Positions 38,219 to 50,600 of a stretch of 64,000 bases of DNA are shown piece after piece. This stretch comes from Bugulina stolonifera. Lineage: Eukaryota; Bryozoa; Gymnolaemata; Cheilostomatida; Bugulidae. The DNA lies in NCBI GenBank assembly GCA_935421135.1, contig OW285194.1, positions 5,840,376 through 5,904,375 on the forward strand, written 5' to 3'. Within the stretch, counting starts at the first letter, position 1; each line of letters begins with the position of its first letter. The position numbers and the translations under genes are program-made. Below the pieces are notes generated by a model, which saw only the letters and a program-made list of their open reading frames with translations, had not been told where the DNA came from and searched no databases.

Positions 38219-41200
38219 ATGCCGTCTATCAACTTCAGCACCGGTGCTGTCGTTGCACTGGCTAGTGTATCACTCGGTACGCTACTATATTTTATATACA
38301 AAAAATCAACTCAACAGAAAGATTCTCACAAGAAAAGCAGACAAATACAAACGTCAAAGACTGGTTCAGACTCCCAAAGTGGCGGGCCGTCTGAATCTGG
38401 GAAGAACAAATCTCTTGAGCCACATGCAGATATTGGAGATGGTAAGAAGGCTTTTGAATTATTTGAACATGTATGTAGGTGTACTTTTCGTACCCTTTAC
38501 CCAAGATAGAACAAAAGTTATTGATTGCATGTACTCACTGGCTTAACTCACCGGCTTATACGCCTCGGCGTGACCAGCCCCTTGCAGCTTGCAACTGCCA
38601 GGTATCAATGCTGGCCAACAGATGACATGGCCTTTTTTGGCTGCGGTAGAGGAGTTGCCTTGAAGCCATGCTGCCTTGCATGACCCCAAGAACTTTTATA
38701 TGAGGCACAGGAGCAATTGTGGCTGGATGCTCTTCCTAACACCACCGTGACCGGGATTCGAACCTGGAACCTTCAGCATGAAAGTTCAGCATCCTCGCCA
38801 CTCAGCCAAGGCTGCTCCCTTATTGATTGCGTGTACTATGCAGGCTACTGTTATATTATGTCAAGGTCGTGTACTATACATCATACTGCTACTACTGAAA
38901 CCATACCAATCAGGTTAACCATGCTGTTAGGGTATTTTATAACTGCCTGATTATTAATGGATGATGGTGTCTTAATAGTTAGCTCTGGTTCTCATGTTTC
39001 AGGTGTGCTGACATCAGATGGGTACACCACCCTCAAGTTTAATGTACCCAAGGAGATGATTGGGGCTATCATAGGAAGACAGGGAGCTAATATTAAGAAG
39101 GTCAGAGAAGGCTATTCATAGTTTATCCCACTTACTACAGTATTAAGTTCCTTTGATTAAGTTCCAGGATATGTGAAGTACCATTAAAGTATATAGAATA
39201 TAACCTGTAATTAGTATTTTATTCAACTTAACTGTCCAGGAAATATGCTGCAATCACTGTTCCAAACTGGGGTTTGACCAGCAACTCAATTGGAGTTGTC
39301 TTACCTTCAGGGTTTCACAACTCCATCTTATCTTATATGTATTGGGTTTTTGGATAAAAATCAACATCAGTTTTCGCTACGTCATGTATCTACAGCCTTC
39401 ATTGCTAGACATATTGAAGGCAAAACAACTTCTGGCCGGTGACAAGTTATAGTATGTCCGTCCGTGGTGTCTTGGATGTGTAGTTTGAACATACACACAT
39501 GATAGTATCTTGAAAGCAGAAGTTATCTACGTAGGAAAGAAAAGTTGCTAGTCTGCTAATACTGGAGCATTTTGCAGTAGAGATTTTATTTTATCTGCAT
39601 AAATTCTTAAATTAATGTTCAAGCATTACTCACCTGTTAGAAGTAATATTAACCAAGCCGTATGTTTATTCCAACACTTCAACTCCTACAAAGGCCTAAG
39701 TGTGGTAGTTACAGCAGTTACCATGGCATGTTCAAAAATTACTTGATTAAGCCCCTGTTCCATGCTACTTACCAATTATACTAAACAGCAAATACTACTT
39801 GCTGTTTTTTCTCCTTCTGCATACTCTTTTAGCACAGTAGCTGGGCTCACATTGTAGGTATGTTAATCATCGTTCCCCCTTGATGTTCCCTTGCCTATAT
39901 AGTATTTCTAGCCTCTGTACCAGCAGTCTGTTACTGATTGCAGATACAAACAGAGACCAAGACTAAAATTGACTTCAGTAAACAGAATGATGACGGCCCT
40001 GAAAGGACTATAACTATCAGAGGAAGCGAGAAAGGTCAGCAAAAAGGGCGTGTCCTTTTACTTATACCAGTCTGTTACTTCCTGTTGTCATTTTCTGTAT
40101 ACAAGTATTGTGTCAATTATCATGGCGTATGTGTTACCAGACAGTATTTTTTCGTTGAGTAAACTTCTTGCTTGTTGATGGTCAGTGCTTTGCTAGAAAT
40201 CACATCATGCTTATTTGTTTTAATTTGGAATATTTTATTCAATTATTTTTTCCTTGCTGTGGATAAGATTTTAGCTTGAGTGAAGTTAAAACTTGTTTGG
40301 CTGCGGATATATCTAATGCATATTCCATAGACAAGTAAATATTATATGCAGGTACACAGGATGCGGAGCTGAAGATTCTACACATTGTCTATGGCCAGCC
40401 TAAGAAAGATGTCCATATAGTAGAGGTTCCTCGTAAAAGCCTGGGGTTTCTTATAGGTATGTAATGTGAAGTTTGGTAGGGTTAGTAGACGCCACTCACT
40501 CAGCACTTTTCAGACCTGCGTATGTGTTGACATGGAGCACGAGACTGAATAATACCTCAGTTATTGACTATAATAGGTGTATTTATATAGGTCCTACATG
40601 TACATATATAGCCTATTAGGTGTGTTTGTATATGTACAGATGTACATGTGCATTGTATAGTGTTTGTAGGTTCAATATTATATGTATATACAATGTACAA
40701 TGTATATATAATATATACATGCACGTACATGTTGAAACTATGAAGTATGCATTAGGGATGTACTAATGTGCATTTGTTGACTGCTGTTCAGGTAGAGGCG
40801 GAGAATCCATAAAGAAGTTGCAGTCAGACTCGGGCTGTCATATCAACATAGACTCAAATGACGGTAAAGAGGAGGAGCCTAATGCAGACGTCACTCTCAC
40901 AGGGAGTGCTGAAGAAATAGTCGCAGCGGTTGTAAGTTTACACACTTGTGTGATGCAATTTGTTAGTTAATCCTGTATTTCCATCCAAGAATTTGAACTT
41001 CATGGGATTTCAAACACATATGTTAGGTTCATTGTCACTGTTCTAGTAGAAATGGTCTTCAAAGAGACCAAATAAGAATATAATATCTGACTTATCTGCT
41101 GTTTAAAACTATATAAAGATTTTCAGGTCTTCATAAATATGACCCATTTATCATCCAATTAGCAAGCGGAGACGGTCTCAGCCTTAGCTCCTACTATGTT

Positions 41201-44200
41201 ACTAGTGGTGATGCACAGAGAGCCATACTAAAGCTGAACCAGACTAGCAAATATTTTTGCCGCATTTCCACCATGTTTTACCACCATGACGACGTTTTTT
41301 CCCACTGAACTACACGCACTAGCGATGCTGCCTCCACAAACGCAATTTCTAGTCTGAGCATGTGTTCCAAAACAGGCAATTATTTTCTTATTTGCGTCTC
41401 CTAGATGCACATCAGATTATAGCTGCGACTCAATTTGGAATTTTTGTTTACAGACAAAAGTGCGAAATAGAGTCGATAAAAACTTTGCTGGCCAGTCAAA
41501 AGCCCGCGTTATCAAGAGTGAAGCGTAAAATATTAAACATGCTAGATATTGGGCGAACAGGGTGTTTTCGATTAATTTTGTGACGTCCCTGTCGCTCTAC
41601 TGTCATTTTGCGGCGGGTAACATCGCGAATTTTGCTAGTCTATTACCACCTTTAGGCTATGTAATACTTACACCATTATATCCCCACAGGCAATGATAGA
41701 CCAGCTGTTGAAGGACTGGGAAGCTAAGCAGAGCAAGGGGAAGTATGTGAACCCACCCAGTAAACCGAGAAGAGCTGTGAGTAGGAAACCAAGGTCTGCT
41801 GCTATATTCCCAGGTAGGTGATACGGTGTGGTGGGCATTTATAGGTTACTGGAAGATAGGTAGCTGTATTCCTAGGTAACTGGGAGGGTGGGTAGCTACA
41901 ATGTACATCCCTAGGTAACTGGGAAGGTGGGTGGCTACATGTATGTCCCTAGGTAACTGAGAGGGTGGGTAGATATATCCGTAGCTAACTAGGAGGGTGA
42001 ATAGCATATCCCTAGGTAGCTGAGAGGGTGGCTAACCAGGCTTTACAACTAGTAATCCACACTCATGGAGGTGTGAATTGATTTCCTTACACACAACTAT
42101 AGTGTTGAGAGTTGTGTGGACCAGAGGGAGAGGGAGGACAACTCCGCATCTTGCTCCTCTACCAGATTATGACTACAATTCCTTATATATTATTTATTGA
42201 ATACCCCCCCCCCCCCCCCCTGCTGGATGATGATAGTAACTTGAGGCTATTGTATTACTGAATTCTATACTGAATGTGTAGCTTTTTATTATTTTACCCA
42301 CATATCACATATCTATAGTTTAATAAGTTGTATCTATAATTAATAAATTGTATTTCTACCCTGCAATACTTGCTACATACTTGTATTATATCTCTACATA
42401 ATAGATGAATCGCTCTAAGTAATAACATCATTATTCTATATATGAGACTGTTTCAAACTATACACTATACTTCCTAAGGTCTGATATGAAATGCCTAAAC
42501 GTTATCACTTGGAATAACTGAGGACATGAAGCTATTTGTGATTTGTAGCCTCTGTTCTATCACAGGCTCACCTCTACCACAGGAGGAGTGGCCTAACCGC
42601 CCTGACTACATGGAGTGTTATGTCACAGCTACTGTCAACCCATCCCACATCTGGGTACATCATCTAACTCCAGCGGCTGCTAAACTAGAAGAGATCAATG
42701 CTAGACTCACCGACCTCTACTCCAACACCTCAGAGGTAACTCTCCAGTACTCTTTCACTGATCTAGCCCTAGAAGCCTAAACTGTGCTGGTGACAATGTT
42801 GGGTAGACTGAAAAATTGTATCATTGTTATACATACATGTGCGTGTAGATGCTCTGCGAAGAATTATGTTTGCTAATATATAATATGATGGGACTATTTT
42901 ACTGGGACAGTGAGCTGTAGCCATGATGTTTCATTGAAAAATACAGGACCAGTTAGTAGTTACTCCCTGCTTTAGAAGTTTTATATTCTCTGAATCAGTA
43001 AAATCACCTACGATTTCAATGGGCACCCACATAAGATGTGGCATGTTGTTCTAGTTTTCTGTCCATGTAGGGGATATAAATATCACCAATAACAGGGAGT
43101 TATCTACTCATTACTTGCAGTAAGACATGAGAGGACAACTCCTGTAATGTGATATTATATTTTACAGCTGATTGATGATTTCACATCAAGTCGACCCGCT
43201 GTAGGAACTACAGTGGCTTCTCGAAGTCCTGCAGATGGCCTCTGGTACAGAGGTGAGAGTTATCTATCCTTGCTCCTGGTTTTCTACAATATTGTTCTGT
43301 TTGTAAGCATGACAGGACAACTACTGTTATTACATATATTTGTGTAGTTTGATACTGGATGGCGACTGCATGTCATTGCATCTACTGTTTGCTTACAACC
43401 AACGCTCTAAGACTATGGAGTGTTTTCAGGTAAGATATCAGCCTACAATGATGACGACCCACGAGCTGTGGCTGTAGATGTCTACTATGTGGATTACGGG
43501 GATAGTAACTGGTCTCCCTTTGAGAACTACAATATTCAGCTGCTCAGGTATTATAGTTCTGTCCATCAGGTGACCTTGAATTCATTGTCTGTAGATCTTT
43601 TGGGATATGTACAAATGGTAACCCTACGTCATGTACATGCCGCACAAGTAGACTGTAGATCAAACCTATAGATAGATAGTCGGAACGATTTCTACTATCT
43701 GCAATGCATATATATGCTCGTTGTTCCATACTAATGCAGAGTTTTACATGTACATAACCATCTAGCATAGCTGAGAACTTGTATAGTTGTTCCGCTGTTC
43801 ATTAACTAGGTTATGAAAACTCTTAATTATTATGTAGGCTGTATTGCACCAGTAGGCTTGACCTTCAAGTTACTATTGTGAATGTACAGTAAATTTGGGC
43901 AATCTTTGTATTCAGTAATAATAATGTGGGAGCACACTTAGAAAAGTTTTTATAAACAGTAATATAGCGAAAGATTGTTTCATTGTTTTTGAAGTTCCAA
44001 TTTTCAAATTCAAAGTAATAATAATTAAAAGTTGCCTTGACTACCCATGAACTGAGACACGGCCATCTACAGCATATTTGACAGTGTATCTACATAGTAT
44101 TTAAAATTAAGGAGGATGACTCCAAATTGGTGAAAAATCTTTTTCTAAGTAGATAGTTTGAGGAGTGTTGTTGGTTCACACCTGTTATTGACATGGTATT

Positions 44201-46324
44201 ATGTGACCTTAATATGACCTGAATATGACCTTGTGTAACGTGAACATAGCCTTGTATTATGTGTTAACTGTCAGCGACTCTTTGTAGACCAGAGTTCTAT
44301 GATCTACCTGCTCAAGCAATAGAGTGTTTTACTGACCTTGTACTGAATACTGGTAAGTTACGCACCTTATTATATAGGCCATGTATTCAGTTTGAACTGA
44401 GGCTAGCCATTCACACTCAAAGTTGAACAATCTGGTCCGCTGTAACTGTAAGTGTAAACTGCACTAGTCACCGTATGCATGTGCTAACTCGATATGCAGT
44501 GTATCGAAACATAGCGTGCCTTCACTACTTCTTCCACTGGACTTTTATTGATGACTGCTCTACTAGCCTGCGATCTTGCTAGGCTGCATGGCACACCATA
44601 ATTTTTTAATTTGTTTTGCACATAAATTAGTCCATTAGTTCAGCAAGATTACCTCTCCGACTCTGAAAGTTGTTGACAAAGTTCCACTGTGCTTACGGCC
44701 TAATGTACCATAGCTTGTGTACCAACTGTGTGCCATTGCCTGTGTACCTACAATATACCATAGCCTGTCCACCTACTGTATACCATAGCCTGTGTACCTT
44801 TTGTATACCATAGCCTGTGTATCTACTATATGCCATAACCTGTGTACCCTTTGTATACCATAGCCTGTATATCTACTAAATGCCATAGCCTGTGTACCTA
44901 CAGTATACCATAGCCTGTGTACCTCCAGTTTACCATAGCCTGTGTACCTACAGTATACCATAGCCTGTTTACCTACTGTATACCATATCCTGTTCATCTA
45001 CTATATGCCATAGCCTGTGTACCTACAAGGTGTCCTCACGACCTAAATTTCAGACCCAGGCCAATTTGTGAAAATATTTTCCGGCACACATCTGTCACAG
45101 AGCCGCGAACACCGGCCTGGGCCAGAAGCAAAATCCTCATTTTCACGCAAAGAAGTCAGGTGTGCCGATGACCTAGGGATGGTTTCTTCCGGCCAAGCAA
45201 ATTTCAGGCCAATAGCCCTTCTAACCTGGGCCAGACGGCCATCTTGCGATTTTGATTCTCGACCCGGGTTCATTCAAGAGGTCGTGAAGACACCTACAGT
45301 ATACCATAGCATGTGTACCTACTGTGTGCCATTGCCTGTGTACCTACTATTTTAGACCGCCCGTTCGACTGGTCCGAGGATGTATGTGAGCTATTTGAGA
45401 AGCTGTCTCACACCGGCAGCTGGAAAGTCGTAATGGGGTCCCTTGTCTCTCATAAACCCAAGTCAGATGACTCTGAAGATGGTACACTTCCTGTTATTAA
45501 ACTGGTAGACACTAACACTGCTGTCGTAAGTTGTCTATTTACCGACTATCTAACTATTCTATTTTGAGCAGCATGTTTCTTGCAGAAACCTAAAACTTGT
45601 AGGCCTGTATTAATCTAAAACAAAAGATAACAGTGTATTGGTAATTTGGACAGCTAGCAGTTAGCTAGCACACTTCTTTTGTCCCATAATTACAGGTGGT
45701 AGCTTCCAAGTTTATCAACCATCAGTGCTCCACTAGTCAGTGGAAGCTAGGCTATTTGTCAGACTGCTGGTATAACTATCCTTCGTACCAAGTAACTGAT
45801 GTTATTAGAAACCCAAAACTGAAAGCACACCATGCCTCTCATCCTTCCCTCTGTGTCTCTGTTCTCGAAATCTGCAATTAGGAGAGTTTCCCACCCACAG
45901 TTGTTTATGCTTATTAGGTAATTGTTTGTACTATGGAATGTTGGAATGGAATGAGTAGGCCCAGTACGGAGTTGTCTACTTGCTGCTTAAACAAGGCTTA
46001 CCTCCCATTTCACAGTATCGTATCTTCTTTCAGGATATTCACATATCAGATGAGATTATGGCTGCTGTAGCCAATAAAACTAACCAATCAAATGGGTCCA
46101 TAGGCATACCCAACGGTTCTACAGAACTAGCAAATGGTTCTAAAGACAGCGAAGTAGGTGCTGAGGCTAACATTCAGTCTAGCAGAGATGCCCAACCAGT
46201 AGATAGTAGTGCGGAGTTGTCTGCTACTACTGCTGTTCGTACTAACACTGAATCGCCTCCCTCTGTTATGAGAGGTAAAACTGCTACGTATGATAGTGAG
46301 TCGGGTGATGAGCAGTGGGACTAA
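38219..46324 (+). CDS. TDRKH: TDRKH/PAPI, Tudor and KH domain protein, 12 exons, 559 aa
   Basis: Exons: 38219-38441, 39003-39100, 39944-40034, 40352-40456, 40792-40931, 41690-41813, 42566-42735, 43168-43252, 43430-43547, 44288-44352, 45356-45525, 46034-46324. All phases agree and the total of 1680 bp gives 559 aa, against about 561 in humans. An N-terminal hydrophobic anchor (about residues 9-27) matches the mitochondrial outer-membrane anchor of TDRKH. KH1 has IIGRQGANIKK (GxxG about 99-102), KH2 has FLIGRGGESIKK (about 169-180). An extended Tudor domain follows (about 262-465) with WYRG and YYVDYGD aromatic-cage motifs and LPAQAIEC. The C-terminal 80 residues are Asn/Ser/Thr-rich and probably disordered. 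In animals TDRKH binds dimethylarginines of PIWI proteins and promotes piRNA 3' trimming on mitochondria. Introns 1, 5, 6 and 10 carry a SINE, a MITE and minisatellites. Confidence 0.95.
38536..38819 (-). mobile_element. tRNA-derived SINE in TDRKH intron 1, with 18-bp target duplication
   Basis: On the minus strand it has A-box TGGCTGAGTGG (complement of 38798-38808) and B-box GGTTCGAATCC (complement of 38754-38764), both perfect matches to consensus, then a body of about 210 bp. It is flanked by direct repeats TTATTGATTGCATGTACT (38518-38535) and TTATTGATTGCGTGTACT (38820-38837), one mismatch in 18. That is a LINE-type retroposition footprint. It is antisense to the host gene. Confidence 0.85.
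41241..41641. mobile_element. 401-bp MITE in TDRKH intron 5
   Basis: The left end AGACTAGCAAATATTTTTGC and the right end on the opposite strand AGACTAGCAAAATTCGCGAT form terminal inverted repeats, with GCCGC words just inside both. No open frame of note. No clear target duplication was found. Confidence 0.65.
41800..42037 (+). repeat. degenerate minisatellite next to the TDRKH exon 6 donor
   Basis: About five or six units of 30-40 bp share TCCCTAGGTAACTG(A/G)GAGGGTGG and GTAGCTACA. The exon 6 junction itself reads TATTCCCAG|GTAGGTG, which resembles the unit's TATTCCTAGGTAACTGG. The array starts within 60 bp of the donor. Confidence 0.7.
44700..45354 (+). repeat. 25-bp minisatellite abutting the TDRKH exon 11 acceptor
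   Basis: About 15 copies of a 25-bp unit (CCATAGCCTGTGTACCTACT plus GTATA) fill the end of intron 10, interrupted by an inverted-repeat element at 45029-45294. The last unit runs into the splice acceptor: TGTACCTACTATTTTAG|ACC. The exon 11 polypyrimidine tract is thus made from the repeat. Confidence 0.88.
45029..45294. mobile_element. 266-bp MITE inserted into the intron 10 minisatellite
   Basis: The left end GGTGTCCTCACGACCT and the right end on the opposite strand GGTGTCTTCACGACCT are 16-bp inverted repeats with one mismatch. The repeat unit is cut by the insertion and continues on the other side. TACA(A/G) sits at both flanks, which may be a short target duplication. The interior is GC-richer than the host intron. 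It codes for nothing recognised. Confidence 0.8.
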
Positions 46325-47620
46325 CTGACAGACTGTGGAGTAGTTCAACTAGTCACTTGTTAAACTTATAGCATTTTATTTCATTTAACAACATATTCTT
46401 TATAATGGATGTCTAATATAGGCTACACCCTCTATAATATATGAGGCTTTGTTTTAAAGATTATAGAGAAATTTCCTGTGAGTAATTTATACGCACACCT
46501 GTCAAAACAGTCTCTAGGACTTAACCTTATCCACAGCAATAAGGAATTGTACTTTGACATCTATAAGAAGAGTAATACACATTCACAATTTATATCTTGT
46601 GTTGTTTGAATGGGAATTGGGATTCTTCCTTTAAATTGATGATAATAATTAATAATTGTGTCCATCAAGATGCTATAAAGTATTGCTACATGTCCGCAAC
46701 TAAGTGGATGTTGTTATGGTACTGCCCAAAGTAAAATACCTGCTTGTAATTTCTATAGTATACATTCTTTTCATTCAACCTAGCGATACATGCGGGTGTG
46801 TCTTGATCTATACGCTTTCAAAAGGATAGGGCCTATATGCTTTCAAGAGGGTAGGGCCTATCCGTAGGATGGTAGGCCCATGTTTGTCTGCAGGTTTAAC
46901 TGATTATTCAATTTCAGTTCTATTCTATTTGTTCTTCAAATAATGAACATCGATTTACTTGTCATAGCAAAGCATTCAAAATGTGCATACATACCTCTGT
47001 AGAATACATTTGTGTCATGCTCACTCCTTGTCTTCTCTCTTCTCTGGTATATTCCTGTGTACAGTAAAGATTTTTCTGTTAGCATTAGTTGTTAGAGTTA
47101 TGGCTACACATTCTACATTGTATGGGGGAGGAATAAGTTGGAAACATGCCAACCAGGTGAAGGGACCAGAGACCGTAGTACCTGGTAAGATGGAGGATTT
47201 TGGTGCCCAATCTGACAAAACAATTTTACCCCTTTTTACTGCCATTAATGAAAGTCCTATATTCTATGGTTAAAAAATAAATTTAGCTGTTGTTGGATCC
47301 ACTTGGTAGAGTAGATGTGAGCCCACAAGTTTTCAGTTGAGGTTAGGCGAGTTCTATGTCACTTTCGTTGTCACAACCATTTTCATATTTAAAAGATAAT
47401 GATTAAATTATGTTTTGCATCACTGGTTCTTTTATAGCTCTAATGATGGACATTTCATTATCCACAATGTTTATATTTATTCATCAGCAAAAAGCAATGA
47501 ATTCACAAATACTACTATACGTAGATCTCTATTTTCTAAGGTGTGTTGCTAGCAGCTTGCTCTATAACATGCTCACTCCTAGTCTGCTGTCTGACTACTC
47601 AACAACTCCTGTGAACAGTG
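46325..47620. other. TDRKH to Fringe spacer
   Basis: About 1.3 kb between two plus-strand genes. From 47268 it is homologous to 58998-59390, the upstream part of the duplicated Fringe first exon. A short repeat of GGATAGGGCCTAT lies near 46826-46870. A frame at 47100-47273 (ATHSTLYGGGISWKHANQV) is open but unsupported. Confidence 0.45.
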
Positions 47621-50600
47621 ATGAGTCAACTATCTTATATGCAGACTATCTTGTTGGCATTTGGAATTGTTACCACTCTGTGTTACACAGTTTCAAATGT
47701 GTGGACAGGAAATGGGCAACAAACGGTCCAACCACTTGTTAGGTTAGCTAAAGGAATGAGGAGCACCCTGGGACCACCAGTTCATCAACTAGCAGTAGAA
47801 GAGTTAAATTCTCTTATTTACTCGAGAAGGCAACTCCAAGGTTCATCTAAGAAGTCAGATGATCTCTATATAGAAGATATATTTATTGCACTCAAGACAA
47901 CTCCCAAGACTCATTCAACTCGAGTTAACATTCTTATGGAAACATGGATTCCTCAAGCTAATGGTTCAGTAAGTTTAATCCTTACAGTATAAATCACTCA
48001 GGCTTACCGAGATCCTCTCTGATTCCGGAGGAAACTTCCTGATTTTAAATTCCAATTTTGGTACCGCACCCAAAATATAATAATGTGCATTGTGATATAA
48101 TCGTATAAATATGGAGAATAGTAATATAAATATAATATAGCGTATTAAATATGCAGATTTACCTGCACATTGTATATTGATAAATGGAATGTGAACCCGC
48201 TTGCTTGCATTAGAACTTGTTAATATAATATTCTTTCACAGGTGCATGTGATGTCAAATGTAAAAGACAAGATGCTTTCTGATGCATTTGGTGAGATAGT
48301 TCACATTCCCTCATTGAAGAAAGACTAATATTGATTAGTAGTGTGCTATAAGACAAGGCAGCATTATCTTGTTATACAGTGTACAATAAAGCAATTTCTT
48401 TGAGTTCCTGTGGTCAATCTGTCCACTTCACTATCAGTGCTTTTCCATGCTTCGTATTTTCCTTCGAAGGGAGTTGTTTCACCCTACGAAGCTCCATTCC
48501 GGTCTAATTCTATGCTTCGTACTTTGTTTAACTGTTTTGTGGCAAACGCGTTTAAGTTTTCCCGCCTATGACATCATAGTACAATAACCTTAGGAGTTAA
48601 AAATAGCTACGGGTTGTCTAATGTGATATCAACCAGCAACAAGGAGTGCACAGTAAAACTGACATCATGGCATAATGTAGTTATTAACAAACAGTTATTC
48701 AAGGGTGAAGACCATTGCGCTAGCCAAAGGTAGTGTACTACTAACTAGTACTTGCACATTAGCGAGCTCAGATTCGAAGAATGTTACTTCCATCCTACGA
48801 AGCAATAAAAATCCCTACGTATTTTCGGAAATACGACGTCTCGCGCTCGAAGGAGCTTGCTCCTACGAAGGTCAGGAAATACGTATTTTTCGCCAGTTCC
48901 ATCCTTCGTATTTTAGATATGAAGCTAAATACGAAGCAAAATACGAAGCATGGAAAATTACTGTATGTGATTAGGGGAGCATCGAGTTTGTACCTCGTAC
49001 AAATAAGTTGCTGTAGATCCTCTACCGTCACAAATCCGAATAAGTGATAGTTTCGACGACAAAGTGCGGGAAAAACGCTACTTAGTGACCATTAACCACA
49101 GTCATCAAGTATACAGTATGAACTGCTAACTATTGTAATGGTTTCTGTGATTTGGTGCGGTCGTCCTTGGACGACTATCGACCCAGAAATGAAGTGCCTA
49201 TGAGTGGTAATAGGACTTCGCATTACATGAAAGATCGAGCGGTCTCAGTAGCCCAAATACTACCAAAGACGACCCATCTGATCCCAAGTCCGACCTTCAG
49301 ACTATACAATGAAAGAGAGTAATTCGACCTAGTAGGCGGTTCGCTAAGCGAATGACCTAGTAAAAGGAAGAGAAAGTCTCTGTATTAAGTATAGATGTGT
49401 CTTTATTGAAAGCCAAGTGTAGACTGAGACAATGAACAGTAAAACAGTGCCCTTTATATAGTATAAGGACTTCCGGCCGACGTGACGTCGGGAAAAGACG
49501 ACGTGTGGTCGTCCGGAAGTTGCGCAACAAGATGGCCGCCGGAAGCCCGACGGCCGACCCAAAATAGGTCGGGTTCTACAAAAGTTGCTTATAATGGTCC
49601 AATTCATGTACAAAATGAATATCAATGGATTCTGAGAGGTCGGGCCTCTGTACATGGGTATAAAAGGCATTAAAAAGACTTAGTAACATTCATGCAGTTA
49701 TATACAGTTATATAGTGGAACAATACATGAATAAGTAGTGAGTATTAGCACATGGAGACACGTATGTAGACAGTAATTAGTGGTTTGGACATGTAATGCA
49801 GTTAAAGGTAAGTATACGAACACTAATTATGAGAATGTGAGTGTCAGATGAGTAGCGCTATAACAACTACTAAGCACTAAGGTGCGATGGAGCTTCGTCC
49901 GGGAGTTGGAGTCGTATACAAATGTCCTGTACCATCACACTATTATGTATATGTACATTTCTATATTTGTAGGAGAATTGTATGTTCATACTGGGTGTGG
50001 AGTAAACCATGGAGTGTAGGTGGTTATATTCTTACGGCTACCATACAAGTACTTGAGTTATGTTCACACAATAGTTTGACTCAAGAGTGACATTGTAACG
50101 TAATTGTGATGAGGATTGTGAGAATCTATTCCAGTAGAACAGTTCTCTTGGAAATTTCAAATTAATGTGCAGCAGATAGCAAAGACGTCTTTTAATGCTA
50201 CAGTTCTGCAGATAACCTGCTGTGTAAATGTGTATTTAATTTCAAACTAGGAGCTTATACTATATCGCATATTTTCAGAGGTCGAAAGCTGTGTATATTT
50301 CAAGCTATATACAACAAATACATGGAGATGGAAAGCTGGTAAGCTCTATATGAAGTAGTTAGAAAATGTAATAGGCCTATCACACTAGGCAGAAAAAAGG
50401 CAATTGCTGATGTATAGGAATCAGAATACAACAAATTAAACCTCTCCGTACGGCAACATTCCATCAACTGCGTGTACTTGGACTGGGGGCATTTCAGATA
50501 TTCCTGCTACCACATTGTTGATACAGCCATGGAGCTATTGTGCGTCTGTTTGTTATTTTGTTACTGTTTAGGTACAAATGGCTGTGCACAGTGAATGATG

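Noticed and set aside
38750..38819. Functional tRNA gene on the minus strand
   Set aside because: Boxes are perfect, but a SINE body and target duplications surround it.
44773..44997. Minus-strand frame of TQAMVYKRYTGYG repeats
   Set aside because: Produced by the 25-bp minisatellite in TDRKH intron 10.
45696..45881. Possible extra TDRKH exon (VVASKFINHQCSTSQW)
   Set aside because: It lies between exons 11 and 12 after a plausible AG but ends in a stop; the direct 11-12 junction continues the conserved Tudor region.
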